Shown here: piece by piece, positions 33,266-44,136 of the stretch | Layout: every line of letters begins with the position of its first letter | How positions within the stretch are numbered: the first letter of the stretch is position 1 | NCBI GenBank assembly: GCA_022539475.1 | Contig: VCMS01000083.1 | Location: 62,001 to 126,000, forward strand | Length of the DNA: 64,000 nt | Direction: 5' to 3' | DNA from: Gracilaria domingensis | Lineage: Eukaryota; Rhodophyta; Florideophyceae; Gracilariales; Gracilariaceae | Notes under the pieces: generated by a model | The model's database searches: none | Told to the model about the DNA's origin: nothing | What the model saw: the letters and a program-made list of their open reading frames with translations, nothing else | Program-made: the position numbers and the translations under genes

Positions 33266-34650
33266 AGTGTCTAAATTTTCTAGTAGTTTATAACTCGTGA
33301 AACTGTGAAGCGAAAAACATTTTCAGTGAGTTTGGCTGACGAATGTAGTTTTGAATGAACTTGTCGGACTTCTGGTGCAGTAGTGATTTTTCAACATTTT
33401 CATTTGCGATTGTGTTTGTTGTAAAGAGCTGCTTGTTTACCTGCGTCCAATTGAGGCAGAATATCCTTTCCACTTGGTGTTGTGTTAATGCTTAGTTCCT
33501 CAGATTTCTTCTGTTCCGAAGATAGGGCTCCATTAAATCTTGTGATTAAATCTCTGTTAACATTTTGCATTGAAGCGGAACTGAAGGTTATAGGATTTTC
33601 CAGGAGATAATCGAATGCCTTTTGAGCCCCGATTGCTCTAGATCCGGCAGAATTGCGAGCATTAATTCCAAGTAGTTTTCGATTTTCGTTTTGGCTCTCT
33701 AATTGTCTTTTTTAAACAGTTAGTATCAAAAAGTGGATTCTTGTCCGATTTCACTGTATAACTACAGACAAACATAGATTGCGAAGTAAGACTTTCAATT
33801 ATGACAGTAATATCTGTGTTTGCATGTGCCATATTTATTAGCATCGGATGAGTAGCGTTCAACAACGTTGGAGATCTAGGAGCAAGAGATATGAACCGTT
33901 TCTCACTTTCAGAAGTACTCCGATAAGAGACGCTTCCTCTTGACTGTAGACAAAATGGAAACCAAAATTCTGCAGAAATTGTTCTCCAGTTCAATTGTGG
34001 TTGCATTTGTGGAACTGAGTGGCCAGGGTAAAGCGGGAAATCCAACATTTTTAAAATCTATTTCAGACTGTAAGTGTCACGTTTCTGTGACAAATAGTGA
34101 CTAATGTCTATGACGTACATTGATCGTGTAAGGCGCTACTAGCAGAAGGGAATCGGTTTCGCTTCTCCGAATGCCTTTCAAGTAGGGACAAATTTCACCC
34201 GAAATACTAGTACTAAATCCAGACATACGTACACATGCTGGAAATTTCGACTAATATATTTGCCATGCCAATCGTGGCTTGCTCAAGTTGTCTGAAAAGT
34301 ATGCTGACTCTCTCCCCTCACCTGCTGCTGCAACCGTATCGCGCAAGACGATATCGATCGTCCTGTTGTCAGATCTTTTGTTCTTGTAGGATGTAACAAG
34401 TTGCTGGAAGAACAGAGCAATATAGGGATTGCAAAAGGTTACATACTCTATCGTATCATTTTCATTCTCAATCCAGATGAATCCGATGATACAAGAGATC
34501 ATGTCCAGGTTGTACGCCTACATGCATCAAATCCATTAGAGTTTCTTTCGATTGAAATCTTGCTGACTATCACAATCTGGATGATATTGTTGGAACTTTG
34601 CCTCAATCGCTTCTTCGTTAAATAAGCCCCAGAAGACGCCAACTCTCAAC
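33266..34650 (-). other. Unrecognised coding-like minus-strand frames
   Basis: Open minus-strand stretches at about 33402-33714, 33662-34048 and 34251-34502 have ordinary protein composition (for example NSAGSRAIGAQKAFDYLL and TFCNPYIALFFQQLVTSY) and lie in different frames. They may be remains of one element or gene. No family recognised. Confidence 0.3.
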
Positions 34651-36139
34651 TATAGGGATACTACGAGTAAGGGTAAACAATCTATCTATATCCTTCTATT
34701 GATGACTTATCTTATCTCCATTTAGAGCGGGTGAGCCCTTTTCTCATGGCATAGCACACCTAATGGCCAAGTGAGAGTTCCATCATCGCTGAAGCTTTAT
34801 CCTTTGTATCTCCAGACTTGAGGTCCTCGTTGCCATCTTGCTATTCGGGTTGATGAACACCAAATCAAGAATTGAAAATTACATTGAATAAAACCGAAAA
34901 AAAATTGAAGCAAAACGACTAAGAAAGCTCAGCTATAGCTCATGACATTGGGCATCTCTTGAAAATACAAAAGCGCTTTTTGTGTGCACGCAAACCGTCA
35001 CGATTCGTGCACTTTCCGTGACATGTGTGATCGATTTCGCTCGACGCGCAGAGACGTGCAAAGCTCTTGTGCGCACCACGCAAACTCTCATTTGCTCTTG
35101 CATGTCCCTCCCCAACCGCATATCCCGCGGACAAAAAGAAGTCCCGCCTTTCCCTTCACCGCGCGAAGGAAAAATGCAGCGCGCCCGAGAAGCTCAATGC
35201 GTTGCGGCATGAACCTAGCACCATAGCTACGTCTATCTCACAAGAGAATCTAACATTGCGGTGCGTGTAAGCCATGCTCACTGAGCAAAAAACGGCCCCA
35301 ACGTACTACTAGTGTTCATTAATCGTCTTGCACCGTGCTTGCTCTGGGACTTTTCCTAGCAGCATCATAGCGATGAAAAGCAATAGCCATCAAAAAGGCT
35401 TTAGAAGATGGCCAAAGTGCCATACGCAAAGAAGTAGCTGCCGCTGATAGGAAGGAAGAAAATGGAGAAGAGTGCATACTCTCTGTCGGGCTTTTGCGCT
35501 TTGGTGCTGCCGTATGCGCGCTTGCGATTTTCAGATTGTCTGTCGGACGCAAACGCGCATTTTTCTGGAAATGAGCGTTTGCCATTTGTGTTTTCAGGAG
35601 ATGCCCATTATTGTCAATGAGCAACACGAACATTGTTCCCTCCGGGTCAGTAATGTCAGTAATAAACTGACATATCAAGACCTATCCACGAGCTTCTTGA
35701 TCGCCTTGAGACTCAGCTATCAAATAATGATTTAGACTGCAACACGGAGTTATTCTGACGGAAAGAAAACTCCCTAGGAGTGTATCTCAACTCTTTCAAA
35801 GCTTGTTAACGGATACTTCCGTGTGGTGTATAAGCCAATAGACCTCGATGTCTCTGAACATAGCTTGAACAATCTGTACTTCTATAGGCGTCATAGGTGG
35901 GAAGTATTTGCCGTGCAGATTTGAAAACAAAAACATGTGCATGAGAAAAGAGTAAGAAGCGCCTCAAAAGATGTGCCAAAAAGTTTTTTTCTCCGAGTTG
36001 TTTCATAACAAGAAGCCTTTGCAGTATTATGCTAAAGTAATGAACGCACGATTGGCTACAATACTGATGTGTCTAGGACATCTGAAACAAAGAACATTTG
36101 CTTGCGATGCTCGTTTCTCGTTTAGCGCTGTGATGAACT
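34651..36139. other. Intergenic, no supported gene
   Basis: Overlapping short frames at 34930-35270 and 35319-35735 on both strands; none shows a motif. Confidence 0.4.
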
Positions 36140-36304
36140 GTGAGGGGAGCTGGGGCTCGAACCCAGGACCCCGAGCTCACACAAAAAGCACACGAAGATG
36201 GTTACCGACTGAGCTATGGCCGCTCCAGTGCATGTGGCTCACAAGCTGGCACTGCGGAGGTGCCTTCGTGACCCTCTGTGACTGTCGTATGCAGCTGACA
36301 GCAC
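36140..36304 (-). repeat. tRNA-derived SINE-like repeat, copy 2
   Basis: Reverse-oriented relative of 14376-14550 with the same A and B boxes and the same upstream block (CACCTCCGCAGTGCCAGCTT). Translation of either copy gives a spurious shared peptide (SWGSNPGP...TKSTRRWLP), which should not be read as protein homology. Confidence 0.6.
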
Positions 36305-37146
36305 TACAAGCGCTCACCGTTCAGACATTGATCTCGATCAACGAGTATGCCATCGAAGCATTAATGGTCCGGATGGGTCTCATCCAAACACTTTGGTTCC
36401 TCTTAGAATGCACAAAACGCGTCAGGAGATAATCGAAGAAGGCGATATTAACCCCTGCTTTTATCTGTGGCTCGTTTTGCGGTTGATTTCTTATTTTGGG
36501 GAAGAAGAGGAGACACAGAACGAGCCACTGCTTATGATGTTCTGCTGCACTCGTACGGTTTCTATCGTTAGCGTTCAGCTTGTCGGATGAGGAAGAAGCT
36601 GCTGAATGGGCGAGAATGGTGCGCGAAGAATCGAAGATCACGTGCGTCTGGCGTGTTGACAAAGGCGTACGGAGGTTGGAGTGAGTGCGCATGATGAGGG
36701 GCTGTAATGAATTTGCCATCCATGCACCCCGTTTCCCATTACAGAGTATTCTTCTCCGTACGTCGAAATTTCGCACGTTTTGGTTCATTTTCTTCCTTTT
36801 TTGATTTTGAAATATTGGACTTTACTAATCCATGCGCTGCTTTCACACGGGCCGCTCCAATCGTTCTTTGCCAACTCACCAGGGCTGATTAACCTCTTAG
36901 ATTAACCTCTTAGATTAACCTCTTCAATCATGGAGAAGATATTTGAAGCTTTGTTCAGTTGCAAACCATCATACTGCTGGTTCGTTTGTGATTGCGGCTG
37001 TAATGGGTTCTTTCGAGCAATGGATGTAGATAGGTGTGCTAGTTTCCTTTTTTACAATGCAGGCCTCTTCAAGCGGTGAATACAAGAAGTACTGTATCAT
37101 AGGTTGTTGGTACCGGCTCTTCGAAAGAAACGATCGTACAACTAAA
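36305..37146. other. Intergenic with a short tandem repeat
   Basis: No supported gene. Three copies of a 13-bp unit GATTAACCTCTTA lie at 36887-36924. Confidence 0.45.
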
Positions 37147-37575
37147 CTACCCAAGGAATGCACTGAATAACGACCCCACGGTGTCGATGATGCCATCGCC
37201 ATCCATGTCTTGAGCGAACGAGTCCAACACACCATCGCCATTGGAGTCAAACTGAACATAGTCATCTACGCCATCGTTGTTTGTATCATAGCTCACCGCA
37301 TTGTCCTGAGCAAAGCTGTTTGCATCGCTGTAACCGGCGCCATACTGCTCGACAGGAGCATCATTTTGTTGAGCATCAGTTTCTTGCTGGTATTGCTCTC
37401 CTTCTTGAAGTTGAGAGGCCGTGGTTTGAACTTGTTTTCTTTGAGCATAGCGGCGCCAGCTGTGCATCTCTTGCTTTGTGACGCGGGAGAGCTCTTCCTT
37501 GTCGCCCTTGAGGGCGGCTTTTCCCACCTTGGCGGAGGTCTTGAGCGCCTTGAACCCGGCAGAGAATCCGACCAT
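37147..37575 (-). CDS. Calcium-binding-repeat protein Z1, 142 aa
   Basis: Starts at the ATG at 37575 (MVGFSAGFKALKTSAK). The N-terminal 60 residues are basic and helical; a Gln/Glu-rich linker follows; the C-terminus carries acidic loops DTNNDGVDDYVQFDSNGDG and DMDGDGIID, i.e. D-x-N/D-x-D-G-x-x-D calcium-binding repeats of the thrombospondin-type-3/dockerin kind. There is no signal peptide, so the protein is probably intracellular or exported unconventionally. It is the close paralogue of Z2 at 41105-41593, in opposite orientation; the N-terminal 50 residues are almost identical. The start is fixed by that paralogue. A TATA-like GATAAAG lies about 120 bp upstream. Confidence 0.82.
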   Translation of the reverse strand: MVGFSAGFKALKTSAKVGKAALKGDKEELSRVTKQEMHSWRRYAQRKQVQTTASQLQEGEQYQQETDAQQNDAPVEQYGAGYSDANSFAQDNAVSYDTNNDGVDDYVQFDSNGDGVLDSFAQDMDGDGIIDTVGSLFSAFLG

Positions 37576-37974
37576 GGTTGGATGAAGTGTAAAGAATGAA
37601 GACAGGGAGCTCGGAGGAGTTGTGAACCAGTGAAGGGCTGGGTGTTCTGGGATGGAAAGTGAGGAGAGAGGGAGCGAAAGCATCGATGTGGAGCTTTATC
37701 TTGCATGCCGTGGCTTGGCTCGACTTGGGGAAAAGTATGCGGGGGATGGGAGCACGATGGGGAATGGGGGAGGAGACGGCGCGAGATCGGGGAAGGCATC
37801 GGCAACACGGTGTTGCGCATCGCCCAGCGATGCACTTTCGTACGGAACGCGCCAACACTGTCGCCAGCAGGGACGCTGACGTCAAACAAAGTGCTCTCGA
37901 ATACAGTTGACGTGCGCGCATCTGAAAGTGACGCGTCCCGCCATCCGCAACGCACACGGCATCCCACAGGTTAC

Positions 37975-38080
37975 GTAAGTTACTGTGGTGGCGTTTCTTG
38001 GGGTGGGGTCCCGCTGTTGCCGGGATACACCCAAGCCGATTTTTTTTTCTATCTCCCGAGCGATCTCGGGAGATAAAGCC
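37975..38080 (-). other. Two-hairpin motif W, copy A
   Basis: Hairpin 1: TATCTCCCGAG (38050-38060) and CTCGGGAGATA (38065-38075) around a 4-nt loop, a perfect 11-bp stem. Hairpin 2: TCCCG/CGGGA at 38009-38025, followed on the minus strand by CCCC...AACGCCACCAC. Same order as copies B and C with altered stem bases. It lies downstream of family member X_A on the same strand. Confidence 0.5.
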
Positions 38081-38582
38081 GCATGGACGCCTCCTTCCAC
38101 CACCGCCGTGCAACCACCCGCGACGCTGCCCTCGCTGCACGGCCTCCACCGTCGCTATCATGAGCACCCGCCGCAGCGCGGTTCCCGTCTGCGCTCGCTG
38201 CCGATGGTGTCTTCGTTGCCCCTGTCGCTGTTGTTGCTTGCCGCCGCTCCCGCCGCGAATTGATCGTTTGTTGAAGTTGCCGCGCGTTACTGTGCGGCTC
38301 TGTCTGCGCCTATGGCCTCGCGTTCTATTGCGTCCGAAAAGGTCGTTACTGTGTACGTCATTGAAAGAGACAGCTCCGGCTGCACGTGATTATTATGGCT
38401 GCCTCTGTGCATTTGCATCCATGGTATCAATGATGCGCGCTACTGCCGCCCCACGAAAAGCACTGTCAACGCTGAGGAGCGCGTCAAGCGAAACGGAAAG
38501 GCTAGGCAGTTCGTTCATTTACTTAGTGTAATTTACAACAATCAAGACATCGCACGAATAGCAATCGAGGCGAAGTACACCA

Positions 38583-39205
38583 CTAGTTAGAACGTTGGTT
38601 CTGCGCCTTCAACTCGCTATATATTTTCGGAGCCAGGCAAGCAGAAGAAGTACGATCCTGCGGAGTTTGACGACCTACTTCGATGCCACGAAGGATACCG
38701 CGTATGAATGCCGACGGAACACGAAGGGCGTCAGAGTAGAGCTGTAAGAGGCCGACGTCAGCATCGACCTTTTTGTGAATGATATCGGAAAAAAGTTCTC
38801 CAAACTCATGCAGACGCAAAGACGGCGAAGATTGATAGTTGTGGACGTAGTCCAAATCGTTTGAACACGAAGAGCGTCAGAGTAGAGCTATAAGAGGTGG
38901 ACGTCAACATTGCTTTTTTTGTGAATGATATCGGAAAAAAGTTCTCCGAACTCATCCAGACGCAAAGACGGCGAAGATTGATAGTTGTGGACGTAGTCCA
39001 AATCGTTTGAATCATCGTCGGCGGTGCTGGTGGAATCAGAAAGAGGGGCCTCTTCAGCTTCGTATTCTATAAGAGTAGATTGCAAACGAGGGACGCCAGA
39101 CTGATCGGTGTCGTCGTCCGCGAGCTCGTGAATATAGTTGACGACGTTGGTCATGATATATTGACGGAGATGCTGGAGCTCGGACGACGAGATCCGTTCG
39201 GACAT
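38583..39205 (-). pseudogene. Family X member X_A, broken by a 146-bp tandem duplication
   Basis: From the ATG at 39205 (MSERISSSELQHLRQY) the frame continues with ADDDTDQSGVPRLQSTLIEY, aligning with TDDDTDRSDIPHMKSTVIEY of the intact member at 46719. A 146-bp segment encoding DYVHNYQSSPSLRL...FSDIIHKK is then present twice; 146 is not a multiple of three, so the frame is thrown off, and the C-terminal part (VPSAFIRGILRGIEVGR...) follows only from the second copy in transcript order. The family C-terminal signature is retained in weaker form. Part of the inverted module copy A. Confidence 0.65.
38717..39008. repeat. 146-bp tandem duplication in X_A
   Basis: 38717-38862 and 38863-39008 are nearly identical direct copies within the X_A pseudogene, differing at only a handful of positions; a recent event. 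Confidence 0.85.
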
Positions 39206-39587
39206 GAAGGCGCGAGGAACAATAGTTATCATGTAGAACATTCTAAATCTTCCACTGGATTATCAGAGATGACTCATTACTGGATTTTTGTGAGGGTCAT
39301 ATTCCGAGGAGAGCTGAAAGATGTCCTTCCACTTCACATGCTAGTATTTCGTGGAAACTAAGCTAGCTCATTCCGACGCAAATCAACATGATGGAAAGGG
39401 GTGGAATAAGGAACCTCTTTGATATCTACCACGCCAGCAAAACCATAACTAATGGCGAACAAACATAACGAAGTAACGTACAAGGCCATCACAGCACAAT
39501 ATCTGATATGGTGAACAAACTAGGGTTTTCTAGTTCACGATAGTATAAGGCAGCGGCCTGCAGAGCACATGAAGCATCTAGGTTTTC

Positions 39588-40310
39588 CATATAAACCCCC
39601 GAGTCCGAATGCTCACAACGCTAGTCGGATCGGGCAGATCACTTCTCCCCACGACGACTTCCCCCATCTTTGCCTCTTTCGCCTTTCTTCCTCCCCTTCC
39701 TTCGTCAATAACCTTCCTTTCTTTGGCAATTCTATCTTCCCTTAGCGCAGTCTGCGCGTCCTTGCCACCAACCTTTCCCCCTACATTTCCTTATTCCCGG
39801 CGGCCCGGTCTTCCGCCGTTCCCTAACCAGTCGCCTTTTTCTGGCCTCTATTGGGCTCGTTCCCACATTGCGACCATCACCCATCACTACGTCTCCGTTC
39901 TTATAGACGGACGTTGGCAGTGTTACGCCTTGCGCTGGTTTTGTTTCTGTCGCTACCTCGCCTGTTTGTAAGATTTGTGGTGGCATCGACGACAGACTTA
40001 ATTGATTTAGTCCTACCACACTATTGCCCTGCCAACAGCTCTTGTGTTTCTTGGTCTGTTGGCTCTGCTCTCTGTTGTTGTGTTGGTATTCGATATCGGA
40101 CGCTGAGCCATATCCTTGGTTGATTCTTATCCCTGCTATTAGTTTGCGGGGAGTTTTCATCTATTTTGGGGTTATCTTGTCTGCTCCTGCAGGCATCTGA
40201 GCTACGTGAATTTGTCGCCCTTTGGGCTGGTACTCTCGAGCATTTATTGTGTCGCTTTTTTGGGTTTGTTACCACCCGCGCTGTTTCCCCCAAAAATGTC
40301 GTCCACAGTT
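39588..40310 (+). other. Conserved region Y, copy A
   Basis: About 720 bp that match 45715-46435 in reverse orientation. The region starts with a TATA box (TATAAA, 39590-39595) followed by CCCCCGAGT in both copies. It is pyrimidine-rich, with several frames open in both copies, so similarity alone does not pick a reading frame. A 5' leader or a spliced gene is possible. In this copy coding-like text continues to 40558 (NAFVSQLVLNDLLTLFF); similarity to copy B stops near 40310. Confidence 0.5.
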
Positions 40311-40985
40311 ACCACAGGTACTGTACCGCCGCACCAACACAAAAAGTTGTGCACAGCTTGGGACTGGTCGTCAGGTATCGGGTAGCTGCTTTTACCGATC
40401 AGAATGCGTTTGTGAGCCAGTTGGTGCTGAACGATCTTTTGACTCTGTTCTTTGCGATGTGGTTTGACGATTTTTTAGAGCTGGCAAAAGTAAGCTTGAC
40501 TGTTCGTCAAGCACTTGACACGATGACGAGGAAAGGGAAGGTTCCGACTATGAGTTAATGGCCAAACTGTTTTTCGCACTCGAACCGCCCGGAAGGTCCG
40601 AGCGCATCAGGCTGGAGCCGCTCGCTCCTCAAGACGTGTGTAACATTGTGAAAACCAAGTTCGGCTGATATTTTCACACCACCGTAAATAAAACAACAAT
40701 TCGTAACAACGAATTTGGGTCCACCCAAGCAGCAACGGAGCGATATCGTTCCACGCAGATTTTGACAACAGCGTCGCTGCTGGGCACGTTGTTGACAGTC
40801 GTACGCAGCCGCTTGCGCTCGCTGTTCCCCTTGCCAAGCGCCATGGCGATGCGCTCAACCCCCGCAGTCATTGTTGCCGGCCCCCTTCCCTCACCTCCCA
40901 TTCCGCCATCGCACTCTCATCCGCAACAGACCCTATCCCCATCATCCCCCATCTCTACCCAAGCTCCCGTCGGTACCGCACGCAA

Positions 40986-40992
40986 TATAAAA
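40986..40992 (+). promoter_or_regulatory. TATA box of Z2
   Basis: TATAAAA about 115 bp upstream of the ATG at 41105. Confidence 0.6.
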
Positions 40993-41104
40993 GGTCCACA
41001 TTGCTGCGATCGCTTCTTTTTCGCCCTCTTTCCGTCACCCAGCCCTTCACCAGTTCCCTGCTTCTCCCAGCTCGTTGTCTCCATTCTTCACACTTCATCC
41101 CACC

Positions 41105-41593
41105 ATGGTCGGATTCTCTGCTGGGTTCAAGGCGCTCAAGACCTCCGCCAAGGTGGGAAAGGCCGCCCTCAAGGGCGACAAGGAAGAGCTCTCCCGTGTC
41201 ACAAAGCAAGAAGTGCACAGCTGGCGCCGTTATGCTCAAAGAAAACAAGTTCAAACCGCCGCCTCTCAACTTCACGAAAGTGAGCAATACCCGCAAGAAT
41301 CTGATGCTCAACAAACTGATGCCCAACAACGCGATGCTCAACAACGCGATGCTCAACAAGCTGAAGCTCAACAATCTGATGTTGCTGTCGAGCAGTTTGG
41401 CGCCGGCTACAGCGATGCAAACAGCTTTGGCCAGGACAATACGGTGAGCTATGATACAAACAACGATGGCGTAGATGACTATGTTCAGTTTGACTCTAAT
41501 GGTGATGGTGAGTTGGACTCGTTTGCTCAGGACACCGATGGCGATGGCGCGATGGATACCATGGGCTCGTTATTCAGTGCGGTTTTCGGTTAG
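41105..41593 (+). CDS. Calcium-binding-repeat protein Z2, 162 aa
   Basis: Paralogue of Z1 with the same start (MVGFSAGFKALKTSAKVGKA), basic N-terminal helix and C-terminal acidic loops DTNNDGVDDYVQFDSNGDG and DTDGDGAMD. The linker is longer because of a 15-bp tandem repeat encoding DAQQ(R/T) units (about five copies), which accounts for the 20 extra residues relative to Z1. Ends SLFSAVFG, compared with SLFSAFLG in Z1. A TATA box lies upstream at a similar distance. Z1 and Z2 point away from each other and bracket the X_A/Y_A module. Role unknown; calcium binding is inferred from the loops. Confidence 0.85.
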   Translation: MVGFSAGFKALKTSAKVGKAALKGDKEELSRVTKQEVHSWRRYAQRKQVQTAASQLHESEQYPQESDAQQTDAQQRDAQQRDAQQAEAQQSDVAVEQFGAGYSDANSFGQDNTVSYDTNNDGVDDYVQFDSNGDGELDSFAQDTDGDGAMDTMGSLFSAVFG

Positions 41594-42166
41594 TTTAGTA
41601 GTATGCTGTTGTGTTTACGGATGTTGGCAACCTGCGATGGAGCAGTTAGTTTTGAGGTTACCGCTTCAAGCGGACTTGTGACGTAAAAGCACTCGCGGCT
41701 GTATCTACTACTGTGCTGTACGAGGCAAACAAAACTTCAAAGGCCCACTTTTCTTCCCCTAGCGAGAGACTGTCGAACACTGTCGATACGAAAGAATTCC
41801 ACGGACGCATCGATAGGGACTGAGACTGATATCCACACTCGAGCACCCAACACCTTACAGTGGTGCTGTCGATTCCGCTCGCACCGATGGATGGAGGAGG
41901 TAGGAATCTGTGTCGACCCGGCCCGTATCATACTGGTGTGCGCCCCGCCAACGTCTTGTCCCCTCTTTCCTCCGACGGGTCACAGCGATACAGCAAAACG
42001 AAACAAGCAACAAGTTGTTTCTTTCCCCGTTAATTTGCGACACCCACACGCAAACTCCTCAGTGCAAACTTAACATTGACCCTCATCGTGCTTTCTCGCT
42101 TTCCAGTCTCCTCGCGTACCATACGGTGCGTTGCGTTGCGTTGTGTATCTTCGAGCGTCGTCCGAC
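41594..42166. other. Intergenic
   Basis: No supported gene. Confidence 0.45.
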
Positions 42167-43314
42167 ATGGTTCTAATTCAGATCAAGGTGCAGTATGTCA
42201 GCCTCATCATCACCGTATTGTCCGGTGTGGCTGAATTATGTCTGTTCGGTGCCACTCTCGGACTGAACAGATTTGCAGAATGCAACGCTCTCAAACGTGG
42301 AAAGCAGGTGAGCGTACGTCGTCATCGCACACGAACCAAGTTCCTAGCTATTTTTGCCATGGTGGTGTTCATCATTCTGGAAGTGATTATGTCATTCTAC
42401 AGTAATCCCGGCTTTTCTTCAGAGACCGAGCTTCGTGGCTGCGTTGCCGTTGATCGATATGATGTCATAAGTGGTGAGGTTCTTGATTTCACCACTAGTA
42501 CCGTCATCATCAAATGCCTTCGTATTGTGAATGATCAGTTCTTTCAACACGTTGGAAATCGAACGCTCAATGACGATGACCAGAATGCACCTGACACTCA
42601 GATACGGTGCGCTGAGACCCCCTTATACAGAGTTGATGGAGAGGGTGTCTCAACGCGACCATCACTGAAAACCAAACTCGAATCTGTAACCAATTTGGAT
42701 GTGTGTTTACCGAACTTCGGGGCCGTGAATTGCGCGTGTCTAGGGCCCTTCCTCTAGAAAGTTTGGACTTTGTGATTAACAGTAACGTTTCAATTTCATA
42801 CTTTATCACGTTCTTGCTGTTCGACGTAGACAGAGATCCGGAAGAAATGTTGGGCAGTCGAGCACTGCGGGCGTTCGAAGCGAGTGTAACCGATCCGATG
42901 GAACTGCGACGAAGAATGCTGACAGGATCTGAACAAAGCCGCTGTCCATTCCTTGTGTCAACCGATCCGATCGCAACGGAGGTTCCGCTGGCGCTCATCA
43001 TAATACTGGTGACAACATGGATGTTGTCTGTGCTTGCTTTGATGTCGACGCTGCTATTTAAACGACACATCTTCTATGACATGGGAGACCCGCTTCATTG
43101 GGCGCAGCGCACGTTTCGACACATTGACGAACCGTTTAGTGAAAACCCGGTGGTTACAAGTGTGTACGAGCATGGTGAACGACTCATGTATGTGTCGAGC
43201 TCGACGTCCGACGAGTACGACTTCTTGAAGAGGGCGGTGTCAAGGGTGTTTGGCAGGTTAAAAAGCAGTAAAATTCCCAAAGTGGATGGGTCTGTGGAAG
43301 AACAGTCGGAGTGA
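42167..43314 (+). CDS. Three-span membrane protein with an internal frame change, unknown family
   Basis: The frame starts at the ATG at 42167 (MVLIQIKVQYVSLIITVLSG) and stays open to 42757; a second frame is coding-like from about 42703 to 43314. The first holds two membrane spans (LIITVLSGVAELCLFGATLG and FLAIFAMVVFIILEVIMSFY) separated by a basic loop, then a soluble part with cysteines and an NRT sequon. The second holds a third span (LALIIILVTTWMLSVLALMS) and a hydrophilic tail. The two halves make sense as one protein of about 380 residues with two spans, an extracytoplasmic domain, one span and a cytoplasmic tail. The join near 42703-42757 may be a one-base frameshift (pseudogene or sequence error); no simple GT-AG pair restores the frame without a stop. 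Family not recognised. Confidence 0.6.
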
Positions 43315-44136
43315 CGATGAGATATTTAGTAAAGTCTGGCCAAGTCGTGAGGCTTAATTGTCGAATTATTCGTTATACGCAGGGAGATGCGGGAAAAAGC
43401 ACTTTGTGCAGAACAGGGAGATGCGGGTTTTACCACCCCACAAAGTGTCATAGAATTACTGTAAGAGCTGTAGTGCAAAGGTAAGCGCTCAATTCAAGCA
43501 CAAATGTAAAAGCAAAACTTCAAAAAATTGTATTTTTAAATATAATGAAAATCATTTGGGCTACGTTGGGCCTTACTTCTCATTTCGTAAGGCCTTGTAT
43601 GCTTTGTATGGCCACGAAAGATCTTTGTCTTCTTCCTTTGACTGTTTTCGAGCACGAAGTTCTGCTTCTCACTTAAATTAGTTTGGCTACAACTTTATGA
43701 GATCATCATTTTTCTAAAAACCGTTTCTCGAACGTCAAAAAAGTACAGTATATCTTTCGATTGGACAAAAACTTTTCTTTAATTATCAACATGGTTGTTT
43801 ACTTTCGAGCAAAGAAGAAGCGGTATATCTCCTCTAAAGCGGTATATCTCGCACAAAAAGCTTGCAAAATAAAGAAACTACTCATTTAATTTAGCTTTTG
43901 ACTTGTGGAAAGTTATTTTGGTCTACAAAACAACCTTTATTCCAAGTTTGGCTGTCCCATGATGTCTAGAAATGAGAATGTGACAGGTACAATTAAGTAA
44001 ATTGGGCGTACTTCTTGCGGTATCTTTCCTCTTTAAAAGATACCGCGTAGACAAAAACGTGCATACTGTAGGCTGACACTACGCCTTAATTAAAACACTG
44101 TGCAATCACCATAGTCGTAGTGAGTATTTCTCTCCA

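Noticed and set aside
13933-36432. Shared peptide between the ORFs at 13933-14550 and 35971-36432
   Set aside because: Arises from translating the two SINE-like copies; not protein homology.
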